Assembly (NCBI GenBank): GCA_015222255.1
Contig: JADFUX010000004.1
Location: forward strand, 1-8,042
Reading direction: 5' to 3'
Length of the DNA: 8,042 nt
Source of the DNA: Chloroflexota bacterium
Lineage (GTDB): Bacteria; Chloroflexota; Dehalococcoidia; GIF9; AB-539-J10
Shown here one piece after another: positions 1 to 5,240 of this stretch; the stretch's first letter is position 1; every line of letters begins with the position of its first letter. Below the pieces are notes generated by a model, which ran no database searches, was not told the DNA's origin, and worked only from the letters and a program-made list of their open reading frames with translations. A program made the position numbers and the translations under genes.

Positions 1-378
1 CGCCTTTCGCTGGAGGAGACCGAAGCCATTCGCCTTAAGGATTTGGAGGGATTAGAGCAGGAAGAATGTGCTCAGAGGATGCAGATATCCAGGCAGACTT
101 TCCACCGCGTATTAGAGTCGGGCCGAAGCAAATTAGCCGATGCTCTAGTCAACGGAAAGGCAATTCAAATTCAGGGAGGAAACTTTGGATTGGCTCAGCA
201 TCGCTTCAGATGCAATAACGATGGACACGAGTGGGACGTTCCATTCGAAGCTGTGGCAAACAAGCTTCCCTTATCTTGTCCGATTTGCTCTAGCGTGAAT
301 ATTCAGGCAACGCCCCTGCCTCCATTCGGCTTTGGGAGGGGGCACGGCAGGGGCTTTCGGCGCGGGAGATGGAGATAA
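1..378 (+). CDS. DUF134 (UPF0251) family DNA-binding protein, 5' end missing
   Basis: The frame is open from base 1, so the gene begins upstream of the window; 125 residues remain. The visible start (RLSLEETEAIRLKDLEG) followed by a helix-turn-helix at about residues 17-45 (EECAQRMQISRQTFHRVL) is the sigma-70-region-4-like HTH of the DUF134 family, small proteins presumed to be transcriptional regulators. After it comes a possible zinc ribbon: Cys71, His/Trp in GHEW, then Cys93-x2-Cys96 (counted from the first visible codon). The last 20 or so residues are Pro then Gly/Arg/Phe-rich (FGFGRGHGRGFRRGRWR), resembling the low-complexity proteins encoded just downstream. It lies 26 bp upstream of the next gene in the same direction, so it may be the local regulator of the block. 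The family call is fairly sure; the regulatory role is inferred. Confidence 0.82.
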   Translation, partial: RLSLEETEAIRLKDLEGLEQEECAQRMQISRQTFHRVLESGRSKLADALVNGKAIQIQGGNFGLAQHRFRCNNDGHEWDVPFEAVANKLPLSCPICSSVNIQATPLPPFGFGRGHGRGFRRGRWR

Positions 379-404
379 ACAATAGGAAAAGGAGGTGAAG
401 GAAG

Positions 405-653
405 ATGCCATTTGGAAGAGGTTGGTTTGGTGGCGGCAGAGGCTGGGGTAGAGGTTTTGGCAGAGGTTGGTTTGCCTGGGGAAGAGGCCGCGGCATGGGT
501 TTCGGCAGAGGCTGGGGTAGAGGTTTTGGCAGAGGCTGGCTTGGCGGTGGCTATGGTATGCCGTATGGAGGATATGGCGTGCAGCAGCCCTATGGTGGTT
601 ACCCATACTATGGATATGGCATACCGCAGCCTTACAGCGGTTACCCACGGTAA
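405..653 (+). CDS. Small Gly/Arg/Trp/Tyr-rich low-complexity protein
   Basis: The product is 82 residues. The N-terminal two thirds are built from GRGW, GRGF and GRGM units, and the C-terminal third from Tyr-rich PYGGY/PYYGYG units ending in SGYPR. It has no cysteine, signal peptide or membrane segment. The start ATG is set by GGAGGTGA at 391-398, seven bases upstream. The opening MPFGRGW resembles the MPFGDGTGP start of the next gene, so it probably belongs with the DUF5320-like small proteins, though it lacks that family's DGTGP motif. Function is unknown; RG/YG-rich sequence is of the kind that binds nucleic acid or forms condensates in other proteins, which is only a suggestion here. An overlapping +2 frame (412-660) is also open, but it has no SD and looks like a by-product of the repeats. 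Confidence 0.72.
   Translation: MPFGRGWFGGGRGWGRGFGRGWFAWGRGRGMGFGRGWGRGFGRGWLGGGYGMPYGGYGVQQPYGGYPYYGYGIPQPYSGYPR
434..539 (+). repeat. Tandem 69-bp duplication inside the GRGW protein gene
   Basis: A 37-base segment at 434-470 recurs at 503-539 with one mismatch (GGTTGG versus GGCTGG near the end). The period is 69 bases, exactly 23 codons, so the reading frame is kept and the protein carries two copies of GRGWGRGFGRGW. The near identity at the DNA level points to a recent in-frame duplication rather than old protein-level repetition. Confidence 0.85.
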
Positions 654-675
654 GCAGTAAGCTCAGCTAAAGAAG

Positions 676-688
676 AAAGGAGGTGATC
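676..688 (+). promoter_or_regulatory. Extended Shine-Dalgarno site that decides the start at 692
   Basis: AAAGGAGGTGATC matches the complement of a typical bacterial 16S rRNA 3' end over 13 bases. The in-frame GTG at 683 lies inside this site, so it cannot be the start; the ATG at 692 at the normal distance is. Confidence 0.8.
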
Positions 689-691
689 GAG

Positions 692-955
692 ATGCCGTTT
701 GGAGATGGAACCGGACCAAGGGGATTGGGACCGATGACGGGGAGAGGAGCGGGCTTTTGTGGCGGTTTTGCTAGACCTGGTTTTGCCAATCCGATACCGG
801 GAGGCTGGCTCCGGGGTTCGAGAGGGCCCTACGGATATCCGTACTATGGCGCCGGTTACGGTCCGCCTTCGGGATATCCCTATGGCTACCCACATTTTGG
901 CCCAGGTTATGCCCCTTACTCCCAGTATCCCTACAGTTATCCAAGATGGAGGTAA
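692..955 (+). CDS. DUF5320-like small Gly/Tyr/Pro-rich protein
   Basis: The 87-residue product starts MPFGDGTGPRGLGP followed by MTGRGAGFCGG, the hallmark N-terminus of DUF5320-type proteins that accompany NifX/Mrp genes in anaerobes. One cysteine (residue 23) sits in the conserved GAGFC position. The rest is Gly/Pro/Tyr-rich with GYPYGYP-like units and ends SYPRWR. The C-terminal coiled coil seen in the proteins at 1137 and 1351 is absent, so this is the short form. The start is fixed by the SD at 676-688. The antisense strand is open for longer, but only because of the biased composition. Family membership is based on motif memory; function is unknown. Confidence 0.8.
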   Translation: MPFGDGTGPRGLGPMTGRGAGFCGGFARPGFANPIPGGWLRGSRGPYGYPYYGAGYGPPSGYPYGYPHFGPGYAPYSQYPYSYPRWR

Positions 956-970
956 ACCAAAGTGCAATGG

Positions 971-990
971 CTCTCGAAAGGAGGCGAGAG
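971..990 (+). promoter_or_regulatory. Hairpin presenting a Shine-Dalgarno in its loop
   Basis: CTCTCG (971-976) and CGAGAG (985-990) are perfect inverted repeats, and the 8-base loop between them is AAAGGAGG, a strong SD. No ATG/GTG/TTG follows at a usable distance; ATT at 993 is the only possible rare start. The hairpin sits in the 181-bp spacer between two low-complexity genes. It may be a leftover translation-initiation region or a small RNA structure. Confidence 0.4.
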
Positions 991-1136
991 AGATTTATTC
1001 TGAGCCTGCCTTTGTCGAGTGCCGATATTGGCGCAGTGGCGTTGACGGGGCTCTGCAGGCGTCGCGGCTGATGGAGATGCAGTCCTTATTGGTATCCCTG
1101 GCACTAGGTTTGTGAGTTTCTGAAGGAGGTGATAGA

Positions 1137-1340
1137 ATGTGGCCCTGGTTTGGAGGTTGGCATCCTTGGGGATGGCATTGGGGAGGGGCTCCCCATGGAT
1201 ATGGTTACCCGCCTAGTTACGGATATCCATGGGCTATTCCTAAGGAAGAGGAGATAAGGATACTTGAAGACCAGGAAAGATGTCTCACAACCGAATTAGA
1301 GGGAGTGAGAAAAAGGCTTTCGGAACTTAGAGGACAATAG
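1137..1340 (+). CDS. Trp/His/Gly/Tyr-rich small protein with C-terminal coiled coil (DUF5320-like)
   Basis: The product is 67 residues. Residues 1-35 are strikingly Trp-rich (W at 2, 4, 8, 11, 13, 15, 32), with three histidines at 9, 14 and 20 and a YGYPPSYGYPW stretch. Residues 36-67 form a charged amphipathic helix starting EEEIRILEDQE and ending RKRLSELRGQ, a likely coiled coil, with one cysteine. The same helix type ends the products at 1351 and 1795. AAGGAGGTGA at 1123-1132 fixes the ATG. The stop overlaps the SD of the next gene, so the two are probably translationally coupled. It has no signal peptide or transmembrane segment. The His/Trp head could bind metal or an aromatic ligand, but nothing in the sequence proves this. 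Confidence 0.78.
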   Translation: MWPWFGGWHPWGWHWGGAPHGYGYPPSYGYPWAIPKEEEIRILEDQERCLTTELEGVRKRLSELRGQ

Positions 1341-1350
1341 GAGGTGAAAA

Positions 1351-1779
1351 ATGCCAAATGGTTTTGGAGGTAGAGGATTTGGAAGAGGGGGAGGATGGGG
1401 ATTCGGCTTTCGGGGAAGTTCCCCTCCCTGGCCCTTTGTTGGTGTAGGCAGAGGAGGATTGCCTCGATGTGGCTATTTCCTTAGCGGAGCTGCAGGAATG
1501 CCCATGACGCCAGGCTATCCCTACTACGGTAGTCTGGGGACAATGCCTTACTATGGAGGCTCTGCTCCGCCTCCTGACATGATGGCTGGGCAGCCGGCTC
1601 CAGAAGCTTATGGTAGCCCTGGGGCTATGCCTTATTATGGAGCAACAGCAGGCTATCCTTTTGCTCCGCAGATGACTCGGGAGCAGGAACTGGATTTCCT
1701 GAGGAGCCAGGCGGAGGCGATAAGGGGACAACTGGAGCAAATAGATGGTAGAATGAAGGAGCTAGAGACGGAAGAATAA
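1351..1779 (+). CDS. DUF5320-like Gly/Pro/Tyr-rich protein with C-terminal coiled coil
   Basis: The product is 142 residues. Residues 1-30 are Gly/Arg/Phe-rich (MPNGFGGRGFGRGGGWGFG). Residues 31-107 are Pro/Tyr/Gly/Met-rich with repeated MPYYGG and GYPYYG-like units and one cysteine (in LPRCGYF). Residues 108-142 form an amphipathic helix beginning MTREQELDFLRSQ and ending GRMKELETEE. AGGAGGTGA at 1339-1347 overlaps the upstream stop codon and sets the start. The tail helix matches those of the products at 1137 and 1795 in heptad pattern, which suggests hetero-oligomer formation. Function is unknown. A 137-aa open frame on the other strand is a composition artefact. Confidence 0.8.
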   Translation: MPNGFGGRGFGRGGGWGFGFRGSSPPWPFVGVGRGGLPRCGYFLSGAAGMPMTPGYPYYGSLGTMPYYGGSAPPPDMMAGQPAPEAYGSPGAMPYYGATAGYPFAPQMTREQELDFLRSQAEAIRGQLEQIDGRMKELETEE

Positions 1780-1794
1780 GGAAAGAGGTGTAGC

Positions 1795-2388
1795 ATGAGA
1801 ATCGCGATAACAGCAACAGGCCCTAGCCTAGATGCTGAAGTAGATCCCCGCTTCGGACGATGTCAATACTTTGTCATTGTTGACCCTCAGACTATGGAGT
1901 TTGAGGCTTTGGAGAATTCCAGCATGGCGGCTGCTGGGGGAGCAGGCATTAGCGCAGGTCAAATGATTGCTAATAAAGGAGTGCAGGTAATTCTCACCGG
2001 CAATTGTGGGCCTAATGCTTACCAGACACTTGCGGCGGCAGGTCTTCAGGTGATCACTGGCGTTGCTGGCAGAGTAGCAGATGTGGTTGAAGCCTACAAA
2101 TCAGGCAGGCTTCAACCAGACACCCAACCTAGTGTAGCTGCTCATTCCGGAATGGGAACTACTCCCGGTATGGGCATGGGCAGAGGTATGGGGATGGGCA
2201 GAGGTATGGGCAGAGGTATGGGGATGGGCAGAGGTATGGGCATGGGGCCAGGAGTCATGCCTCAAGCAGCACCTCAGGCAACGAGCCCAGAGCAAGAGAT
2301 AGAGCTGCTCAAAAGTGAAGCTCAGATGCTGGGGCAGCAATTAAGTGAAATTCAACGCCGGATTGAGGAGCTGGGGAAAGGAAAATAG
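1795..2388 (+). CDS. NifX/NifB-type (dinitrogenase FeMo-cofactor binding family) protein with GMGR repeat and coiled-coil tail
   Basis: Residues 1-107 are a complete NifX-like domain (Pfam Nitro_FeMo-Co type, RNase H-like fold). It opens MRIAITATGPSLDAEVDPRF, then GRC (Cys23), YFVIVD, ISAGQMIANKGVQVILTGNC, a GPNA turn and LQVITG. Relatives bind or carry metal clusters; ORP and MTH1175 are examples. Residues 108-124 are a linker, 125-151 a GMGMGR repeat, and 164-197 an amphipathic helix (SPEQEIELLKSE to RRIEELGKGK) shared with the two preceding small proteins. A stand-alone member is about 105-120 residues, so this is a three-part fusion. An AAGAGGTGT SD lies just upstream of the ATG. The NifX fold call is firm; the cargo is unknown. 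Confidence 0.9.
   Translation: MRIAITATGPSLDAEVDPRFGRCQYFVIVDPQTMEFEALENSSMAAAGGAGISAGQMIANKGVQVILTGNCGPNAYQTLAAAGLQVITGVAGRVADVVEAYKSGRLQPDTQPSVAAHSGMGTTPGMGMGRGMGMGRGMGRGMGMGRGMGMGPGVMPQAAPQATSPEQEIELLKSEAQMLGQQLSEIQRRIEELGKGK
2167..2247 (+). repeat. In-frame GMGMGR minisatellite
   Basis: Units of 18 bases (GGTATGGGSATGGGCAGA, S = C or G) alternate with one 12-base unit: 18, 18, 12, 18 and a partial 15. All unit lengths are multiples of three, so changes in copy number keep the frame and only alter linker length between the NifX domain and the coiled coil. No variable spacers are present, so it is not a CRISPR array. Confidence 0.88.
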
Positions 2389-2399
2389 GGAGGTGAGTT

Positions 2400-2618
2400 A
2401 TGCCAATCTATGAGTATGAATGTGCTGGGTGTGGAGAGAAGTTTGAGGTTCGCCAGTCCCTAGGCGAGGATGGCTCTAAACTGAATTGTCCTAAGTGCCA
2501 TGCCCAAAACCCTCGAAAGGTATTCTCTACGTTCTTCAGTCGGGGGCCAAGCGAAACGCCAAATATGAGCTGCCCCACTTGTAGCAGCGGTGTTTGCGGT
2601 CTCCCACCAATGTGGTAA
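2400..2618 (+). CDS. FmdB-family zinc-ribbon protein
   Basis: The product is 72 residues. It starts MPIYEYECAGCGEKFEV, the defining FmdB (CxxC_CxxC) opening, with Cys8/Cys11 and Cys30/Cys33 as the zinc ribbon, followed by the usual NPRKVFSTF segment. The tail MSCPTCSSGVCGL adds Cys58, Cys61 and Cys66, a pattern often seen in family members that travel with NifX/Mrp genes. GGGAGGTGAG lies just upstream of the ATG, 11 bp after the preceding gene. FmdB proteins are named after a putative regulator of formamidase/amide genes, but their biochemical role is not established. Context suggests metal or cluster handling, or regulation of this operon. The family call is firm. Confidence 0.9.
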   Translation: MPIYEYECAGCGEKFEVRQSLGEDGSKLNCPKCHAQNPRKVFSTFFSRGPSETPNMSCPTCSSGVCGLPPMW

Positions 2619-2646
2619 CGGAGGAAAGAAATCCGGAGGTATTTTC

Positions 2647-2871
2647 ATGCCTAGAGGAGATGGCACAGGCCCATACGGCCAAGGGCCAGGAACAGGGAGA
2701 GGATTAGGGCGCGGCAGGGGTATGGGTAGGATGGGAGGAAACCGTGCCGGGGCAGGCCCCAGCGGAGACTGTGTTTGCCCTAGTTGTGGAACGAGAGTTC
2801 CTCATCAAGTAGGCGTTCCCTGCTACAACCTGAGTTGCCCTAAATGCGGGCAAAAGATGGCTAGGGAATAA
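2647..2871 (+). CDS. DUF5320-type N-terminus joined to a zinc-ribbon domain
   Basis: The product is 74 residues. Residues 1-40 begin MPRGDGTGPYGQGPGTGRGL and continue as a Gly/Arg/Met stretch. Residues 41-74 hold six cysteines: Cys42, Cys44-x2-Cys47, Cys59, Cys64-x2-Cys67 in a CPSCG ... CPKCG arrangement, ending KMARE. The paired CPxCG knuckles indicate a zinc or iron site. The SD GGAGGT at 2635-2640 and the family start motif choose this ATG; an upstream in-frame ATG at 2590 lies inside the FmdB gene in another frame and has no SD. It is the last gene of block A. Known relatives are small and of unknown function. Confidence 0.82.
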   Translation: MPRGDGTGPYGQGPGTGRGLGRGRGMGRMGGNRAGAGPSGDCVCPSCGTRVPHQVGVPCYNLSCPKCGQKMARE

Positions 2872-2921
2872 GTCGAGCCCGAAATAATAAGACGTTTAAG
2901 TGCAACCGAAGTTAGAGTTAG

Positions 2922-3001
2922 TTGAAACAGTTACAGTGCCGGGGCGGGGGATGAATGCTGTCATGCAGTCATTACACGCAAGACCCCGTAACGCGCTTCA
3001 A
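2922..3001 (+). ncRNA. Foldable intergenic element (possible leader RNA or operator)
   Basis: Nested complementary segments can form one long imperfect hairpin. TTGAA (2922-2926) pairs with TTCAA (2997-3001), GTTAC (2930-2934) with GTAAC (2988-2992), and GGGG (2941-2944) with CCCC (2984-2987). Inside, AATGCTG pairs with CAG-T-CATT (one bulged T) around a TCATG loop. An alternative GGGGG at 2946-2950 could compete for the same CCCC, so two states are possible. No T-run follows, so it is not an intrinsic terminator. I do not recognise a known riboswitch class in it. It lies between block A and the MinD-type gene at 3043. Confidence 0.4.
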
Positions 3002-3008
3002 GTCATCC

Positions 3009-3014
3009 TATAAT
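3009..3014 (+). promoter_or_regulatory. Possible -10 box (TATAAT)
   Basis: A perfect TATAAT lies 29 bases upstream of the ATG at 3043. No TTGACA-like -35 is visible at 16-18 bases upstream (the sequence there is CCGTAA), so this is a weak promoter call. If used, the transcript would start near 3021 with a short leader lacking an SD. Confidence 0.3.
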
Positions 3015-3042
3015 TCCTGGTGCAACTGCGATTGATGGATAA

Positions 3043-3903
3043 ATGGTAATTTCTGTTGCGAGTGGCAAAGGAGGCACTGGAAAGACGCTGGTGGCTACGA
3101 GTTGGGCTCTTGCCCTGAGCAGCAACGCCAAAGTGCAATTGTTAGACTGCGATGTAGAAGAACCCAACGCTCATATTTTTCTCCATTTGCAGGTGGATCA
3201 AAGCCAACCGGTGTCTATCGCTGTCCCCAAAGTAGATGAGACAAAATGTACCTATTGTGGCAAATGTGCTGAAGTCTGTGTCTATAATGCCATCGCTGTA
3301 GTTCAAACTAAGGTACTCATCTTCGCCCAGCTATGCCATGGCTGTGGGGCATGTTCCTATCTATGTCCCGAATCTGCCATCACGGAAGAGTCGAGAGAGA
3401 TAGGGGTTCTTGAAAGAGGACACTGCGGGAATGTGGAGCTTATTCAAGGGAAGCTCACTATAGGGGAACCAATGGCACCACCCATCATCAGAGAAGTGAA
3501 GAAGCATGTCGACCCCACAAGGACAGTGATCATCGATGTCCCCCCAGGGACTTCCTGTCCTGTAGTAGAAGCGGTGAAGGGAACTGATTTTTGCCTTTTG
3601 GTAACCGAGCCCACTCCCTTCGGACTAAATGACCTTTCGCTGGCAGTAGAAGTAGTGCAGAAATTGCAAATCCCGTGTGGTGTCATCATCAACCGTGTTG
3701 GCGTGGGTGATGACAGAGTTGAACGCTATTGTGTTGAGGAAAAGATTCCTGTTTTGCTCAAAATCCCTTTGGACAGGGAGATTGCTATACTCTATTCAAA
3801 AGGAATCCCCTTGATAGAGGGTATGCCTCAATGGCGTGATGCCTTTCTTACGCTCCTCCAGGATATCGAACAGATAGTCTCAGCTAGTCAGGTGGTGAAG
3901 TGA
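3043..3903 (+). CDS. MinD-superfamily P-loop ATPase with inserted 2x[4Fe-4S] ferredoxin domain (first copy)
   Basis: The product is 286 residues. The deviant Walker A SGKGGTGKT is at residues 7-15 (both signature lysines present), the switch segment LLDCDVEEPN at 33-42, and Walker B VIIDVPPGTSCP at 162-173. Between them sits a ferredoxin domain with two full CxxCxxCxxxC sets: Cys69/72/75/79 and Cys98/101/104/108. This is the COG1149 type found in anaerobes and in the Desulfovibrio ORP clusters; it couples ATP hydrolysis to cluster transfer or partner positioning, though the exact reaction is unknown. The ATG directly follows an in-frame TAA, so it is the first possible ATG, yet no SD precedes it. 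The stop overlaps the next start by 4 bp. It is paralogous to the product at 4115. Confidence 0.93.
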   Translation: MVISVASGKGGTGKTLVATSWALALSSNAKVQLLDCDVEEPNAHIFLHLQVDQSQPVSIAVPKVDETKCTYCGKCAEVCVYNAIAVVQTKVLIFAQLCHGCGACSYLCPESAITEESREIGVLERGHCGNVELIQGKLTIGEPMAPPIIREVKKHVDPTRTVIIDVPPGTSCPVVEAVKGTDFCLLVTEPTPFGLNDLSLAVEVVQKLQIPCGVIINRVGVGDDRVERYCVEEKIPVLLKIPLDREIAILYSKGIPLIEGMPQWRDAFLTLLQDIEQIVSASQVVK

Positions 3904-4118
3904 GCAAGGAGATGGTGGAAATGGGGTGGGAAGAGGTGGCTATAGATAGTGGTGATCATGTACAGAGGATGGTAGAAATGTATAAGGAGCTTGACTTCGA
4001 CGTATATCTTGAGGAGGTCAAGCCTGAGGATGTTGGCCGGTGCACCGACTGTTATGAAGCGAGCGGTGAGAAACTTTTCCGGGTCTATACTCGGCGCAAA
4101 CAAGAACAGGATAAGTGA
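3900..4118 (+). CDS. Small conserved-looking CxxC protein between the two MinD-type ATPases
   Basis: The product is 72 residues if the GTG at 3900 is the start. That GTG overlaps the upstream stop as GTGA, and its own stop overlaps the next start as GTGA, so all three are translationally coupled. ATG codons at 3912 and 3924 are alternatives; AGGTGG just before 3900 favours the GTG. The body is acidic and helical-looking (HVQRMVEMYKELDFDVYLEE) and leads to GRCTDCYEASGEKLFRVYTR, with a single Cys-x2-Cys pair and a following Tyr. I do not recognise a named family, although small proteins of this kind do sit beside COG1149 ATPases. One CxxC could bind metal or be redox active. It is most likely a partner of the flanking ATPases. 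Confidence 0.78.
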   Translation: MSKEMVEMGWEEVAIDSGDHVQRMVEMYKELDFDVYLEEVKPEDVGRCTDCYEASGEKLFRVYTRRKQEQDK

Positions 4119-4984
4119 AAGAGGTTGTAGTTCTCAGTGGCAAGGGAGGAACGGGAAAGACAAGCATAGTGGCTTGCTTTGCTGTCTTGGCTCGAAGCAA
4201 GGTGCTAGTTGACTCCGACGTCGACGCTGCCGACCTTTACCTCCTCCTCCAACCTGAGGTCAAGGAAGAAAACGAGTTTTGGAGCGGACAGGTAGCCTTT
4301 ATTGACGAAGAGAAGTGCACCGAGTGTGGACTTTGTCAGGAACTCTGCCGCTTTGAGGCAATACAGGACTACACGGTTGACCCCATCTCCTGCGAAGGTT
4401 GCGGCTTCTGCTATCAGGTCTGCCCCGTTAATGCTGTTACCATGCACTCATGCATGGCGGGACACTGGTTCACATCGGACACACGTTATGGCACCCTTGT
4501 GCATGCCAGGTTGGGAATCGCTGAGGAAAACTCCGGTAAACTAGTAACCCTGGTCCGGAACAAAGCCAGGCTCATAGCTGAGAAAGGAGATCTCCATCAT
4601 ATCATCACTGATGGTCCGCCTGGGATTGGCTGCCCCGCCATTGCTTCTCTATCTGGGGCAAATCTGGCGTTGCTGGTGACCGAGCCTACACTATCGGGAA
4701 TTCATGACCTGGAGCGAGTTGTCAGCCTTTGCCGTCACTTTGGTGTTCTTCCCATGGTCTGCATAAATAAATACGACATTAATGAAGAGAACACTCACCG
4801 CATCGAGAATTATTGCTATAGCGAAGGCATAGAGATAGGGGGAAAAATCCTCTTTGATAACATAATAACTGAGGCACTGGCCAAAGGACTGCCGGTGGTG
4901 CAGTATTCTAACAGCAAAGTAACTCAGCAGATAGAAGAGCTGTGGCAAGCGATTTCAACAGAACTGGACAAGCAAGACAAATAG
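4115..4984 (+). CDS. MinD-superfamily P-loop ATPase with inserted 2x[4Fe-4S] ferredoxin domain (second copy)
   Basis: The product is 289 residues. Walker A SGKGGTGKT is at 8-16, the switch LVDSDVDAADL at 31-41, and the Walker B region ITDGPPGIGCP at 164-174. The ferredoxin insert has Cys68/71/74/78 (CTECGLCQELC) and Cys93/96/99/103 (CEGCGFCYQVCP), enough for two [4Fe-4S] clusters. The GTG start overlaps the previous stop by 4 bp. It has the same architecture as the product at 3043 but clearly diverged sequence, so the pair is an old duplication and probably works as a heterodimer, as MinD-type ATPases dimerise around nucleotide. GGAGGGAGG after the stop starts the FmdB gene 10 bp downstream. 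Confidence 0.93.
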   Translation: MKEVVVLSGKGGTGKTSIVACFAVLARSKVLVDSDVDAADLYLLLQPEVKEENEFWSGQVAFIDEEKCTECGLCQELCRFEAIQDYTVDPISCEGCGFCYQVCPVNAVTMHSCMAGHWFTSDTRYGTLVHARLGIAEENSGKLVTLVRNKARLIAEKGDLHHIITDGPPGIGCPAIASLSGANLALLVTEPTLSGIHDLERVVSLCRHFGVLPMVCINKYDINEENTHRIENYCYSEGIEIGGKILFDNIITEALAKGLPVVQYSNSKVTQQIEELWQAISTELDKQDK

Positions 4985-4994
4985 GAGGGAGGAA

Positions 4995-5240
4995 ATGCCA
5001 ATTTATGAATACAGGTGCCTAGAGTGTGGCGACACCTCGGAGATGCTTCTTCGGAGTGGCAATGAGAGTATTGAATGCCCGTCGTGCGGCAGCAAGAATC
5101 TGGAGAAGGTTTTCTCTGCCTCTTATAATATAAGGATGAGCGCCTCTATGCCCGGGAGAACATGCTGTGGCAGAACAGAACGTTGCGAGGCGCCTCCTTG
5201 CTCTCTAGACAGCGCCTGCAGGAGGGACAGTTACAAATGA
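4995..5240 (+). CDS. FmdB-family zinc-ribbon protein with Cys-rich tail (second copy)
   Basis: The product is 81 residues. The opening MPIYEYRCLECGDTSEM and the second knuckle CPSCGSKNLEKVF give Cys8/11 and Cys28/31. The tail carries Cys57, 58, 64, 69 and 75 (TCCGRTERCEAPPCS, then ACRR), a CCGR...CxxPPC pattern seen in some FmdB-like proteins beside NifX genes. The SD GGAGGGAGG (4984-4992) is strong and close to the ATG. The stop TGA overlaps the next ATG (ATGA at 5237-5240), so the FmdB and NifX products are made together. Nine cysteines in 81 residues suggest a metal site beyond the zinc ribbon; that is inference. Confidence 0.9.
   Translation: MPIYEYRCLECGDTSEMLLRSGNESIECPSCGSKNLEKVFSASYNIRMSASMPGRTCCGRTERCEAPPCSLDSACRRDSYK

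Noticed and set aside
271..648. 125-aa open frame on the - strand
   Set aside because: Mirror of the repeated GRGW gene, with Cys/His/Ser repeats created by the same repetition; no SD.
412..660. Overlapping + frame reading VGLVAAEAGVEV
   Set aside because: Frame-shifted reading of the repeats; the SD spacing and the family-like start favour the ATG at 405.
641..967. 108-aa open frame on the - strand
   Set aside because: Antisense of the Gly/Tyr/Pro-rich gene at 692; such codons rarely make reverse stops. No SD, and the sense protein has a recognised family start.
1099..1113. Sigma-54-like promoter (TGGCAC, 5 bases, TTGT)
   Set aside because: The -12 element has GT rather than GC, and the predicted transcript would start inside the SD of the next gene (1123-1132).
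2167..2247. CRISPR-like repeat array
   Set aside because: Units are directly adjacent without spacers and in frame with the NifX-type protein.
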